NCBI RefSeq assembly: GCF_038397715.1
Contig: NZ_CP151633.1
Coordinates: forward strand, 3,410,001 to 3,474,000
Reading direction: 5' to 3'
From: Microbacterium sp. LWO14-1.2
Lineage (GTDB): Bacteria; Actinomycetota; Actinomycetes; Actinomycetales; Microbacteriaceae
DNA length: 64,000 bases
A model generated the notes under the pieces. The model searched no databases. It saw only the letters and a program-made list of their open reading frames with translations, and had not been told where the DNA came from. Shown one piece after another: positions 11,559 through 21,700 of the stretch. The translations under genes were made by a program, and so were the position numbers. Numbering within the stretch: the first letter of the stretch is position 1; each line of letters opens with the position of its first letter.

Positions 11559-11783
11559 ATGAACCTCGTCGCACAGATCGCGATGGCCGCCGCCCAGACC
11601 GAGCACCACGGAAACGTCGCTCTCGAGACCATCATCTTCGGCGTGATCGCCGCGATCGTGTTCGCGTTCCTCGCGCTCGTCACGCTGTCGTACAAGAACG
11701 TCGCCAACCGCCACTCGGCCAAGGCCGAGGCCTGGGCCGCCAGGCATGGCAAGGACGGACACGAGGCAGGGCACGGCCACTAG
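11559..11783 (+). CDS. Small single-pass membrane protein between proA and nadD
   Basis: The 74-residue protein has one strong hydrophobic helix (about residues 24-45) and a basic, His-rich cytoplasmic tail ending in DGHEAGHGH. No catalytic motif is visible. The start has a GGAGCAAGG ribosome binding site. It lies 6 nt before nadD. Function is unknown. Confidence 0.7.
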   Translation: MNLVAQIAMAAAQTEHHGNVALETIIFGVIAAIVFAFLALVTLSYKNVANRHSAKAEAWAARHGKDGHEAGHGH

Positions 11784-11789
11784 TCCCGT

Positions 11790-12392
11790 ATGACTGACAC
11801 GACCTCGCGCCCCGCGCGCATCGGTGTGATGGGTGGAACGTTCGACCCCATCCACCACGGACACCTCGTCGCCGCGAGCGAGGTCGCGCACTCCTTCGGG
11901 CTCGACGAGGTCGTCTTCGTCCCCACCGGTCACCCCTGGCAGAAGTCGGACGTCACCCCCAGCGAGCATCGCTACCTGATGACGGTGATCGCGACGGCCT
12001 CGAACCCGCAGTTCACGGTGAGCCGCGTCGACATCGATCGCGAGGGGCCCACCTACACGATCGACACGCTGCGGGATCTCAAGAAGGCGCGGCCGGATGC
12101 CGAGCTCTTCTTCATCACCGGGGCCGACGCCGTGGCGCAAATTCTCAGTTGGAGGGACCATGATGAACTGTGGGAACTGGCCCATTTCGTCGCGGTCTCC
12201 CGCCCAGGTCACATCCTGAGCACCGACGGCCTCCCGAGCGACGACGTCAGCCAGCTGGAGGTGCCTGCGCTGTCGATCTCCTCGACCGCCTGCCGCGCGC
12301 GGGTACGCGAGGGGGAGCCGGTCTGGTATCTCGTTCCCGACGGAGTCGTTCAGTACATCGCGAAGCATCATCTGTATCGGAGCAAGGCATGA
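11790..12392 (+). CDS. nadD: Nicotinate-nucleotide adenylyltransferase
   Basis: The 200-residue enzyme adenylates nicotinate mononucleotide in NAD synthesis. The nucleotidyltransferase motif [15 protein letters not shown] is at about residues 12-26, with [10 protein letters not shown], the TGADAV segment and the C-terminal [10 protein letters not shown] (ISSTxxR) motif. The stop overlaps the next gene's ATG by 4 bp, so nadD, the acidic membrane protein and rsfS form one coupled unit. Confidence 0.96.
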   Translation: MTDTTSRPARIGVMGGTFDPIHHGHLVAASEVAHSFGLDEVVFVPTGHPWQKSDVTPSEHRYLMTVIATASNPQFTVSRVDIDREGPTYTIDTLRDLKKARPDAELFFITGADAVAQILSWRDHDELWELAHFVAVSRPGHILSTDGLPSDDVSQLEVPALSISSTACRARVREGEPVWYLVPDGVVQYIAKHHLYRSKA

Positions 12393-13660
12393 GTACATCG
12401 GATCAGCCCGAGCAGGGCCCGCTGACACGAAAGCAGCTGCGGGAGCTCCGACTGACGGGTTCCACGCCGGTCATCACGCCCGACGAGGCCGCAGCCGCTG
12501 CTGCGGCGACCCCGGCCGCCCCCGCCGAGCCCGCTCCGGCACCGGAGCAGGCGGCCGCACCGGAGCAGACGGCGGCACCGGAGCAGACGGAGTCCGAAGG
12601 CGAGGACACCGGCGAGACGCGTCTTACCCGCCGCCAGGTGCGCGAGCGCATCCGCACGGCATCCGCGCCGGTCGTCGACGGCGAGCAGCCCGACGCAGAG
12701 CAGGCCGACGGCGAGCAGGCCGACGCAGAGCAGACCGCGTCCGCCGATGAGGATGCCGCCGGCTCCGCCGCTCCCGACCAGGCCCCCCATGAGGACGAGT
12801 CCGTCGTGACGGCTGTCCCGGTCTTCGCGCCGCCCGCACCGTCCGAGGAACAGGATTCGTCGTCGGACGACGACGACGAGGTCGACGAGGAGCTCACGGT
12901 GCTCCCGGTCAGCGCTGCCGCGAGTGTCGACTCGGTCGGCGTCGTGCCGCTCGTGCCGGCATCCGTGGAGCCTGAGGAGGCGCCCGCCGACACCGGCTCG
13001 AACGAGCCCCAGGACGACGAGGACCCCGTCGCGGCCGTCGCAGCCCTGGGAATCGAGGTCGAGACGGAGCCCGAGAACGACGACGATGACGACGCGGAGG
13101 ACGACGTGCTCGCGGACGTCGACGACGCGGACGACGTCGTGGTCCCCGAGGGGGAGCGCCCGACCGTCAACTCGGCCTTCGGCAGCGGTGTGCTCGGCAG
13201 TGAGCCGGAGCCGCAGAAGCCGTTCGCCCCGTCGTTCGACGAGCTTCTCACGGTCGGCGACTCGACCGGGTCGCACCGCGCTCCGAACACCCTGATCTTC
13301 ACACCGAGCCCCGGCGAGGGCTCCCTGTCCGGTCCCGTGGCCTCGACCGGCGAGATCCTCGTCACCGGGTCCTACGAGCTGCCGAAGGGGCTCGGATCAC
13401 AGGGCCACGCCCACGGCACCACCGACGGCAAAGACGTCGACGCCGTCCTCATCGACGGGGAGCTGCCCCCGGCATCCTCTCCCACCCCGATCGCGGCGAG
13501 CTCCGCGATCAGCACCATCAAGCCCGCCGGAGAGGTCATCCGTCCCCCGGCGCCCGAGAAGGGCAACCGGCTCATGATCATCCTCGCGATCGTGGCGGGT
13601 GGTCTCGCCCTCGCGGTCGGGGTCGCCGTCGTGATCGCCATCACCACGAATGTCTTCTGA
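12389..13660 (+). CDS. Acidic repeat-containing protein with C-terminal membrane anchor
   Basis: I do not recognise a named family. The 423-residue protein is disordered and very acidic ([18 protein letters not shown]). It contains two related basic motifs, [18 protein letters not shown] (residues ~12-29) and [18 protein letters not shown] (~85-102), separated by an APEQTA tandem repeat. One C-terminal helix (~395-418) follows, with almost no residues after it, so the bulk is cytoplasmic if tail-anchored. It is coupled to nadD (4-bp overlap) and rsfS (1-bp overlap). A scaffold role is a guess. Confidence 0.75.
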   Translation: MSTSDQPEQGPLTRKQLRELRLTGSTPVITPDEAAAAAAATPAAPAEPAPAPEQAAAPEQTAAPEQTESEGEDTGETRLTRRQVRERIRTASAPVVDGEQPDAEQADGEQADAEQTASADEDAAGSAAPDQAPHEDESVVTAVPVFAPPAPSEEQDSSSDDDDEVDEELTVLPVSAAASVDSVGVVPLVPASVEPEEAPADTGSNEPQDDEDPVAAVAALGIEVETEPENDDDDDAEDDVLADVDDADDVVVPEGERPTVNSAFGSGVLGSEPEPQKPFAPSFDELLTVGDSTGSHRAPNTLIFTPSPGEGSLSGPVASTGEILVTGSYELPKGLGSQGHAHGTTDGKDVDAVLIDGELPPASSPTPIAASSAISTIKPAGEVIRPPAPEKGNRLMIILAIVAGGLALAVGVAVVIAITTNVF

Positions 13661-14037
13661 TGCAATCACCTGAAACCGCCGAAGAGATGCTGCAGATCGC
13701 AGCAGAGGCCGCTGTCTCGAAGGGTGGCGAGGATCTCGTCGCCCTGAACGTGTCGGAGCCGCTGCCGCTCGTCGACATCTTCCTGCTCGTCACAGGCAAC
13801 AGCGAGCGCAACGTCGCCGCGATCGCCGACGAGGTCGAGGATCGCCTGATCGAAGCCGGACACAAGCGCGTGCGCCGGGAGGGTCGCGCGGAAGCGCGCT
13901 GGGTCCTGCTCGACTTCGGCGACCTGATCGTGCACGTCTTCCACCAGGAGGAGCGGGTCTACTACGGACTCGAGCGCCTGTGGAAGGACTGCCCGGTCAT
14001 CCCGATCGAGCTGGCCGAGCCCGCCGACCGCAGCTGA
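13660..14037 (+). CDS. rsfS: Ribosome silencing factor RsfS
   Basis: The 125-residue protein is of the RsfS/YbeB/Iojap family, which binds L14 and blocks 30S-50S joining in stationary phase or starvation. Matching segments are DLVALNVSEPLPLVDIFLLVTGNSERNVAAIADEV (read in parts), GRAEARWVLLDFGDLIVHVF and EERVYYGLERLW. The ATG shares one base with the preceding stop. The nadD-rsfS neighbourhood is conserved in many bacteria. Confidence 0.95.
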   Translation: MQSPETAEEMLQIAAEAAVSKGGEDLVALNVSEPLPLVDIFLLVTGNSERNVAAIADEVEDRLIEAGHKRVRREGRAEARWVLLDFGDLIVHVFHQEERVYYGLERLWKDCPVIPIELAEPADRS

Positions 14038-14038
14038 C

Positions 14039-14728
14039 ATGCCCACCCACCTGGTGACGGGTGCCGGTTCGGGCATCGGTGCGGTCGTCGCACAGCGCCT
14101 GCTGGCGCGCGGAGACGACGTGATCGTGCTCGCACGGGATGCGGGCCGCGCCCGGGAGATGACGGCAGCGCTTCCCGAGGCGACCGCGCTCGTCGGAGAT
14201 CTCGCCCAGCCCGGTCGCCTCTCGTGGGCGTTCTCGAAGCAGCCACTGCCCGAGCGCATCGACTCGCTGATCCACGTCGCGGGGGTCGTCGACCTCGGGT
14301 CCGTGGCCGACCTGCCGCCCTCGCTGTGGGAGCAGCAGCTCGCCGTGAACCTCGTCGGTCCGGCGGAGCTGACCAGGCTGCTGCTGCCCGTGCTGCGGGT
14401 CTCGCGCGGACGGGTGATCTTCGTCAACTCGGGAGCGGGGCTGCACGCTCATGCCGGCTGGGGCGCGTACGCGGCATCCAAGCACGGGCTGCGCGCGCTG
14501 GCCGACGCACTCCGGGCGGAGGAGGCGGAGCACGGCGTGCTCGTGAGCTCGATCTACCCCGGGCGCACGGCGACGCCGATGCAGGAGCGCGTGCACCAGC
14601 AGGAGGGGCGGGAGTACGACGCCGAGCGCTTCATCACGCCGGAGAGCGTCGCGACGACCATCCTCACCGCGCTCGACCTGCCGTCCGACGCGGCTCTGAC
14701 AGACCTCACCGTCCGGCCTGCTCGCTGA
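14039..14728 (+). CDS. Short-chain dehydrogenase/reductase
   Basis: The 229-residue classical SDR has the NAD(P)-binding motif TGAGSGIG at the N-terminus, an Arg-containing segment (LARDAGR) that suggests NADP(H), the HVAGV turn, and the catalytic YAASKHG (Tyr-x-x-x-Lys). The C-terminus ends shortly after the PGRTATPMQ segment. The substrate is unknown. It begins 1 nt after rsfS and is probably its last co-transcribed gene. Confidence 0.88.
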   Translation: MPTHLVTGAGSGIGAVVAQRLLARGDDVIVLARDAGRAREMTAALPEATALVGDLAQPGRLSWAFSKQPLPERIDSLIHVAGVVDLGSVADLPPSLWEQQLAVNLVGPAELTRLLLPVLRVSRGRVIFVNSGAGLHAHAGWGAYAASKHGLRALADALRAEEAEHGVLVSSIYPGRTATPMQERVHQQEGREYDAERFITPESVATTILTALDLPSDAALTDLTVRPAR

Positions 14729-14826
14729 CCCGTCTGCCGTCGATCGGTGCGGTTGTCAAGGGGCTCGGTTCTCTTCGTCGTGCCAGAGATGATCTCCGCG
14801 GGGAGAGAGTCTTGGAGGACTGTCAC

Positions 14827-15111
14827 ATGAATGGAGATCCGGAGCCGAGATACGTGCTCAACCGCATCACCCCGTCGGAATGGGTGATCAACGACCGCCG
14901 GTACGCCGAGAACGACCCTCGCTACGTCGTGGCGTGCGTGTACGAGTACGCGGAGACGGAGGTGGAGGTCGTGTGGTTGCGTGATCTCCCTCTGGCGATC
15001 CGCTACTCCACCGCGTACGACGTGCTGGAAGACGTCTCGCGGGTGCAGGACTCGAGCAGGGCGACGCGTCCGATCGCCATCCCGCACCTGCCGCCGCTGC
15101 TGGCGACCTGA
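14827..15111 (+). CDS. Hypothetical protein, 94 residues
   Basis: The protein is soluble, with RYVLNRITPSEWVINDRRY and ENDPRYVVACVYEYAETEVEVVWLRDLPL. No family is recognised. A GGAGG lies about 7 nt upstream of the ATG at 14827, and coding bias is normal, so it is likely real. The frame also reads open far upstream but without a plausible product. A hairpin follows. Confidence 0.65.
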   Translation: MNGDPEPRYVLNRITPSEWVINDRRYAENDPRYVVACVYEYAETEVEVVWLRDLPLAIRYSTAYDVLEDVSRVQDSSRATRPIAIPHLPPLLAT

Positions 15112-15129
15112 GCGCCCCTCTTCGCGCAG

Positions 15130-15155
15130 GGGGCCGACCACTGCCGGTCGGCCCC
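15130..15155. terminator. Bidirectional terminator hairpin
   Basis: Ten-bp arms (15130-15139 and 15146-15155) with a 6-nt loop lie between the convergent hypothetical gene and the ABC ATPase gene. There is no T-tract. Confidence 0.6.
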
Positions 15156-15157
15156 GC

Positions 15158-16813
<1,656 letters not shown>

Positions 16814-16841
16814 GGACACATCATGCCACCAGATCCGACCC

Positions 16842-16867
16842 GAAATGTTTCGAACAGGAAACATTTC
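16842..16867. promoter_or_regulatory. Candidate operator: 10-bp inverted repeat
   Basis: GAAATGTTTC (16842-16851) and GAAACATTTC (16858-16867) are perfect inverted copies with a 6-nt spacer. They lie between the divergent ATPase gene and the M19 operon. Local AT-richness stands out. The likely binder is the Lrp-type regulator at the end of the operon (inference). Confidence 0.6.
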
Positions 16868-16888
16868 AGCCGAATTTTCTCAAAGTAG

Positions 16889-16929
16889 TTGACACCAGCG
16901 CCGAAATCATCGAGATTCGAGGAAATCTC
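16889..16929 (+). promoter_or_regulatory. Promoter of the M19-ABC operon with overlapping short dyad
   Basis: TTGACA (16889-16894), a 17-nt spacer and GAGATT (16912-16917) form a promoter. The -10 is also the left arm of a 6-bp inverted repeat (GAGATT / AATCTC, 6-nt spacer, ending at 16929), a second possible regulator site at the start point. The leader is about 55 nt. Confidence 0.5.
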
Positions 16930-16980
16930 TCTTCGTCGGACGGGAGAGGCATCCCGCATCACCGAAACGAAGGAGCATTC

Positions 16981-18189
16981 GTGCTCGAACAAGCTGACCG
17001 CTATGACGGCTACACCGCCTACGAGTACCTCGAAGCGGGCAAGGACTACCGCGAGTTCCGCTACGCCAAGCAGATCGGCCGCGTCCCCGCCTACGAGGGC
17101 CTCGAGCTCACCGACGCGCAGAAGGAGCGCACCGAGCGCCTGCTGCGCGAGGAGACCGTGATCTCGCTGCACGAGCACGTGCAGGTCTTCCCCGAGGACA
17201 TGGGTGAGCTGCGCGACCACATCCGCCAGGGCCGCGAACCCACCGGCTACCAGGGCCTCGCGCGCTCCGGCCTCACCGCTGTCTTCGACAACGGCATGGA
17301 CGGCACCTGCTGCATCTCGAGCGACGCCGGCTGGAAGTACCAGGACGTGCTGTTCGACCTGGGCGTGCGCATGGCCGACCTCGCCCATCAGGACTTTGTC
17401 ATCAAGGCCGAGTCGATCAAGGACATCCGCTACGCGGCCGAGACCGGACGCGTCGCGCACATCTTCGCGCTCGAGGCGTCGACGATGATCGAGAACGAGG
17501 TCGACCGGCTCGACGTGCTCTACGGCTTCGGCGTGCGCCAGATGGGCATCGCGTACTCCGAGGCGAACATGCTCGGCGGCGGGCTCAAGGAGCGCGGCGA
17601 CGGGGGCCTCACCTACTTCGGCGAGCGCGCTGTGGAGCGCATGAACAAGCTCGGCATCGCGATCGACATCTCCCACTCGGGCGACCAGACGTGCCTCGAC
17701 GTGATCGCGCACTCCACGAAGCCCGTCTTCATCACGCACGCCGGCGCGCGGGGTCTGTGGCCCACGAACCGCATGAAGACCGACGAGACGATCATCGAGT
17801 GCGCGAAGCGCGGTGGCGTCATCGGCATCGAGGCCGCGCCGCACACGACGATCTCGCCGCAGCATCCGAAGCACTCGCTGGAGTCGGTCATGGACCACTT
17901 CCAGTACTGCGTCGACCTCGTCGGCCTGGAGCACGTGAGCTTCGGGCCCGACACACTGTTCGGCGACCACGTCGGACTGCACGACGCGTTCTCGTCGAAC
18001 CTCTCCCTCGGCCAGGCCCACGCCAACGTCGAGTACGAGAAGCAGCCGTACGTCGACGGGATCGAGAACCCCGCAGAGGCGTTCTACAACATCATCGGCT
18101 GGCTCGTGAAGCACGACTACTCCGACGACGAGATCCGCGCGGTCGTCGGCGGGAACACCATGCGCGTACTCGAGGAGGTCTGGGTCTGA
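16981..18189 (+). CDS. Peptidase M19 (renal dipeptidase) family protein
   Basis: The 402-residue protein has the M19 beta/alpha-barrel pattern. Candidate metal ligands from a GTG start at 16981 are His64 and His66 (SLHEHV), bridging Glu165 (FALEAST), His232 (DISHSG) and His253 (ITHAGAR), with Asp324 (FGPD). The usual first motif is HxD; here it is HxH. M19 enzymes cleave dipeptides or related amides, and the context of an importer and other hydrolases supports that. AGGAG about 7 nt upstream supports the GTG; the frame extends further but into the promoter. No signal peptide is seen, so it is cytoplasmic. Confidence 0.85.
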   Translation: MLEQADRYDGYTAYEYLEAGKDYREFRYAKQIGRVPAYEGLELTDAQKERTERLLREETVISLHEHVQVFPEDMGELRDHIRQGREPTGYQGLARSGLTAVFDNGMDGTCCISSDAGWKYQDVLFDLGVRMADLAHQDFVIKAESIKDIRYAAETGRVAHIFALEASTMIENEVDRLDVLYGFGVRQMGIAYSEANMLGGGLKERGDGGLTYFGERAVERMNKLGIAIDISHSGDQTCLDVIAHSTKPVFITHAGARGLWPTNRMKTDETIIECAKRGGVIGIEAAPHTTISPQHPKHSLESVMDHFQYCVDLVGLEHVSFGPDTLFGDHVGLHDAFSSNLSLGQAHANVEYEKQPYVDGIENPAEAFYNIIGWLVKHDYSDDEIRAVVGGNTMRVLEEVWV

Positions 18190-19808
18190 TGAAGCACAAG
18201 AGATACCTCGCCCTCGGTGCGGCCGCGGCACTCGCCGTGAGCCTCACCGCGTGCGCCCCATCCGCTCCGGAGCCGGGGGAGTCGTCCTCCAGCACCGGGC
18301 CGAGCGACGAGACGCTCAGCATCGGGACGACGACGGACGTCGTCAACTTCAACCCGGTGCTCGGCAACAGCCGCACGGACTCGTGGATCACCAATCTGAT
18401 GTACCCGCACCTGCTGAGCATCAGCGAGGACGGGACGAAGGAGGAGCACGTCGCCACCGACTGGGGCTACGTGGACGACACCACCGGGTTCTACGAGATC
18501 CGCGACGACCTGACGTGGAGCGACGGCGAGCCGTTGACCGCCGAGGATGTGGCGTGGACGCTGAACGCGGTCAAGCGCGACCAGGCGCCCGGGACGTTCT
18601 ACGGTCAGCTCGGCAACCTCGACACGGCCACGGCGGTGTCGGACACGCGTGTCGAGCTCACGCTCACCCAGCCAGACTCGTCGATCATCGACGAGATCGG
18701 CTTCTGGGGCGTGGTCGTCCCGCAGCATGTGTTCGAGCCGCAGGGATCGATCGCCGAGTTCGCGAACGACGGAAGCGACGGAGGGTGGGTCGGCATGGGG
18801 CCGTTCATCCTCGACGACTTCCAGGTCGGGCAGCACTACACGCTGAAGCGCGTCGAGGACTACCCGCTCGTCGACGGCGGGGTGCCGGGACCGGCCGAGG
18901 TGGTCTACCGCGTGTACCCCGACGTGAACACCGAGATCCTCGCTCTGCAGAGCGGTGAGATCGACGTGATCGCGAACGCGCTGCCGCCGGCGCAGGTCGA
19001 GCAGCTCAGCAACTCGAGCGGGCTGCAGGTCATCGAAGCCCCGGGCCTCGGATACGCCCACCTCGTCTACAACATGGAGAAGCCCGACCTCGCGAAGACC
19101 GAGGTGCGGCAGGCGCTCGCCCATGCGGTCGACTACGAGGCGATCCGCACGGTCGTGCTGCAGGGCCAGGCGGTGTCGACGGGCTCCAGCGCCCTCATGC
19201 CCGTGCTCGCCAAGTACTACGACGACTCCGTGGAGGAGTACGAGTTCGATCCGGAGAAGGCGCGCTCGCTCATGGAGGAGGCCGGGTACACGGCTGACGC
19301 CGACGGCGTCTTCCCGATCTCCTTTCGGCTGATCTACTCGCTGCAGGACAGTGTGACGAGCCAATGGGCGCAGCTGGTGAAGGACACGGCGGCGGAGGCC
19401 GGCATCACGATCGAGCTGCAAGGCACCGAGCGGAACACGTACCTCGCGATGACCAACGCGGGCGACTACGACATCTACGCCGGCAACTTCGCGATCATGG
19501 ACGACCCCGTCACGAACTTCGCGCTGTCGTACCTCCCCGGAGGAGCGATCAACTACACCCACGTCGACGACCCCGAGCTCAACGCCCTGATCGAGGAGGG
19601 CATGGTCACGTTCGACGAGGACGAGAAGATCTCGATCATGCGCGAGGCGAACAAGATCGTGCACGAGCAGGTCTACGACAACATCATGTACACGCAGAAC
19701 CTCTTCTTCGCAGCCAGCGACGAATGGGCCGGCTTCATCTCGAAGCCGAGCGAACTGCTCTCGATCGTGAACCCGCTCTCGCTCGCGAGCGCGCACCCGG
19801 TCGAGTAA
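18189..19808 (+). CDS. ABC transporter solute-binding lipoprotein, family 5
   Basis: The 539-residue extracytoplasmic lipoprotein has a signal ending SLTAC (lipid-modified Cys22), a Ser/Pro-rich linker and a DppA/OppA-type binding domain: LSIGTTTDVVNFNPV, the YEIRDDLTWSDGEPLTAEDVAWTLN stretch (split across ~100-125), and the C-terminal open-close fold. It delivers peptides or a similar solute to the two following permeases. The ATG overlaps the M19 stop by 1 bp. Confidence 0.92.
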   Translation: MKHKRYLALGAAAALAVSLTACAPSAPEPGESSSSTGPSDETLSIGTTTDVVNFNPVLGNSRTDSWITNLMYPHLLSISEDGTKEEHVATDWGYVDDTTGFYEIRDDLTWSDGEPLTAEDVAWTLNAVKRDQAPGTFYGQLGNLDTATAVSDTRVELTLTQPDSSIIDEIGFWGVVVPQHVFEPQGSIAEFANDGSDGGWVGMGPFILDDFQVGQHYTLKRVEDYPLVDGGVPGPAEVVYRVYPDVNTEILALQSGEIDVIANALPPAQVEQLSNSSGLQVIEAPGLGYAHLVYNMEKPDLAKTEVRQALAHAVDYEAIRTVVLQGQAVSTGSSALMPVLAKYYDDSVEEYEFDPEKARSLMEEAGYTADADGVFPISFRLIYSLQDSVTSQWAQLVKDTAAEAGITIELQGTERNTYLAMTNAGDYDIYAGNFAIMDDPVTNFALSYLPGGAINYTHVDDPELNALIEEGMVTFDEDEKISIMREANKIVHEQVYDNIMYTQNLFFAASDEWAGFISKPSELLSIVNPLSLASAHPVE

Positions 19809-19838
19809 CAACCCCCACTCTCGAGGAAGGTCGCCCGG

Positions 19839-20801
19839 GTGTCCCGAGCATCGTTCATTCTCAGCCGCTCAGGGCGAGGCCTGCTCACGATCTGGTTCGC
19901 CGTGACCGTGACGTTCCTGCTGCTCCGCCTGCTCCCCGGCGACCCGGCGCTCGCGCTGGCGAGCCCGAACATGACGGACGAGATCCGGGCGACCATCCTC
20001 GAGCAGTACGGCCTGGATCAGCCGCTGCTCATCCAATACGGCCTCTGCATGTGGCAGCTCGTGCAGGGCAACCTGGGGATCTCGTTCACCCAGTCGATCC
20101 CCGTGCTCGACGTGCTGCTCCAGCGGCTCCCGTGGACGCTGCTGCTCACCGTGACGGCGCTCGTCCTCACGATCGTCATCGGCATCCCCCTCGGCGTGGC
20201 AGCCGCCTCCTTCAAGGGCCGCTTCATCGACCGGGCCGTGCAGGTCCTCGGCGTCACGGGCCAGTCGCTGTTCGTGCCCAGCGTCGCGATCCTCCTGCTG
20301 TTCGTCTTCGGGCTGAACCTCGGCTGGTTCCCGATCGGCGGGGCGTACACGAACAACACGTACGGGATGGACTGGTACCTCAGCGTCGCGCAGCACCTCG
20401 TGCTGCCGGCCGTGTCGCTCATGCTGATCCAGGTGGGGTCGTACGTGCTGACGATGCGGTCGACGCTCATCGAGACCCTCAGCGAGGACTACATCCTCCT
20501 CGCCAAGGCCAACGGCCTGCGCGGTCGACGCATCCTCTGGAAGCACGCACTGCGCAACGCCCTGCTCCCCACCACGACGCTCATCGGCCTGCAGCTCGGC
20601 TTCCTCGTCGGAGGAGCCGTGCTCACCGAGACGGTGTTCGCCTACCCGGGCATCGGCCGCGGGATCTACGAGGCCGTCACCCAGCTCGACTTCCCGGTGC
20701 TGCAGGGCGCCTTCCTCATGCTCGCCGTGACCGTCGTGGTCGCGAACACCATCACCGACATCGTCTACGGCTACCTCGACCCGAGAGTGAAGACGTCATG
20801 A
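19839..20801 (+). CDS. ABC transporter permease, DppB type
   Basis: The 320-residue inner-membrane protein has six predicted helices. It shows the N-terminal RLLPGDPALAL loop and the cytoplasmic coupling loop ETLSEDYILLAKANGLRGRRILWKHALRNALLP (the EAA motif). The GTG start at 19839 has GGAAGG upstream. It overlaps the next permease by 4 bp. Confidence 0.93.
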   Translation: MSRASFILSRSGRGLLTIWFAVTVTFLLLRLLPGDPALALASPNMTDEIRATILEQYGLDQPLLIQYGLCMWQLVQGNLGISFTQSIPVLDVLLQRLPWTLLLTVTALVLTIVIGIPLGVAAASFKGRFIDRAVQVLGVTGQSLFVPSVAILLLFVFGLNLGWFPIGGAYTNNTYGMDWYLSVAQHLVLPAVSLMLIQVGSYVLTMRSTLIETLSEDYILLAKANGLRGRRILWKHALRNALLPTTTLIGLQLGFLVGGAVLTETVFAYPGIGRGIYEAVTQLDFPVLQGAFLMLAVTVVVANTITDIVYGYLDPRVKTS

Positions 20802-21700
20802 CCGCTCCTCTTCTCCCCACCGCCGAGGGCGCGCCCCTCACCGAACCGGCCGCCGTCGGCAGCGAACGGGCGAGCGCGCACACGTGGCGCGCATTCCGCC
20901 GGGACCCGCTCGGGATGATCTCTCTCGGGCTGCTCCTGCTCCTGGTCGTCGTCGCGCTCGCCGCACCGCTGATCGCCCCGTACCCGGCGAGCTACGGCCC
21001 CGACGTCCTGCGTCCGCCGGGCGCCGGACACTGGTTCGGAACCGACGCGCTCGGTCGCGACGTGTTCTCCGAGGTCATCTGGGGAACGCAGCAGAGCGTG
21101 CTCGTCGCCGTCGCGGCATCCGTCATCGCGATCATCTTCGGCACGATCATCGCGGTCATCGGGGCGTACTTCCGGCGCCTCGACGGCATCATCAGCGTCA
21201 TCGTCGACATGACCCTGTCGCTGCCCGTGCTGCCGCTCATGATCCTCATCGCGGCGCTCGTCGGCCCGAGCACGACGACGATCATCCTCGTGGTCGCCGC
21301 GTTCTCCTGGCCCGAGGTGACGCGTCTCGTGCGGTCGCAGGCGCTCACGGTCGTCGGACTGCCGTACGTCGACGCAGCGCGCCTCATGACCACCTCGCCC
21401 GTGTGGATCATCACCCGTCACCTCCTCCCCGCCGTCACGCCGGTCGTCGTGGTGTCGGTCGTCGTCACCGCTTCACGGGCCGTGCTGTCGGCAGCGGGCC
21501 TGGCCTTCCTCGGCCTGGGCGATCCGACGACGTGGTCGTGGGGTCGCATCCTCTACGAGGCGCAGCAGGCGGGAGCCATGGTCAGCGCGTGGTGGCTCAC
21601 GCTGTTCCCCTCGATCGCGATCCTCATCCTCGTGCTGTCGGCGACGCTGCTCTCGATCGCCTACAACGACGCCCGCAATCCCCGTCACCTCAAGCGATGA
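20798..21700 (+). CDS. ABC transporter permease, DppC type
   Basis: The 300-residue partner permease begins with a polar N-tail, then FRRDPLGMISLGLLLLL and the family hallmark HWFGTDALGRDVFSEVIWGTQQS. The EAA-loop equivalent VRSQALTVVGLPYVDAARLM follows. It forms the membrane pore with the DppB-type subunit. It overlaps its neighbours by 4 bp on both sides. Confidence 0.93.
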   Translation: MTAPLLPTAEGAPLTEPAAVGSERASAHTWRAFRRDPLGMISLGLLLLLVVVALAAPLIAPYPASYGPDVLRPPGAGHWFGTDALGRDVFSEVIWGTQQSVLVAVAASVIAIIFGTIIAVIGAYFRRLDGIISVIVDMTLSLPVLPLMILIAALVGPSTTTIILVVAAFSWPEVTRLVRSQALTVVGLPYVDAARLMTTSPVWIITRHLLPAVTPVVVVSVVVTASRAVLSAAGLAFLGLGDPTTWSWGRILYEAQQAGAMVSAWWLTLFPSIAILILVLSATLLSIAYNDARNPRHLKR

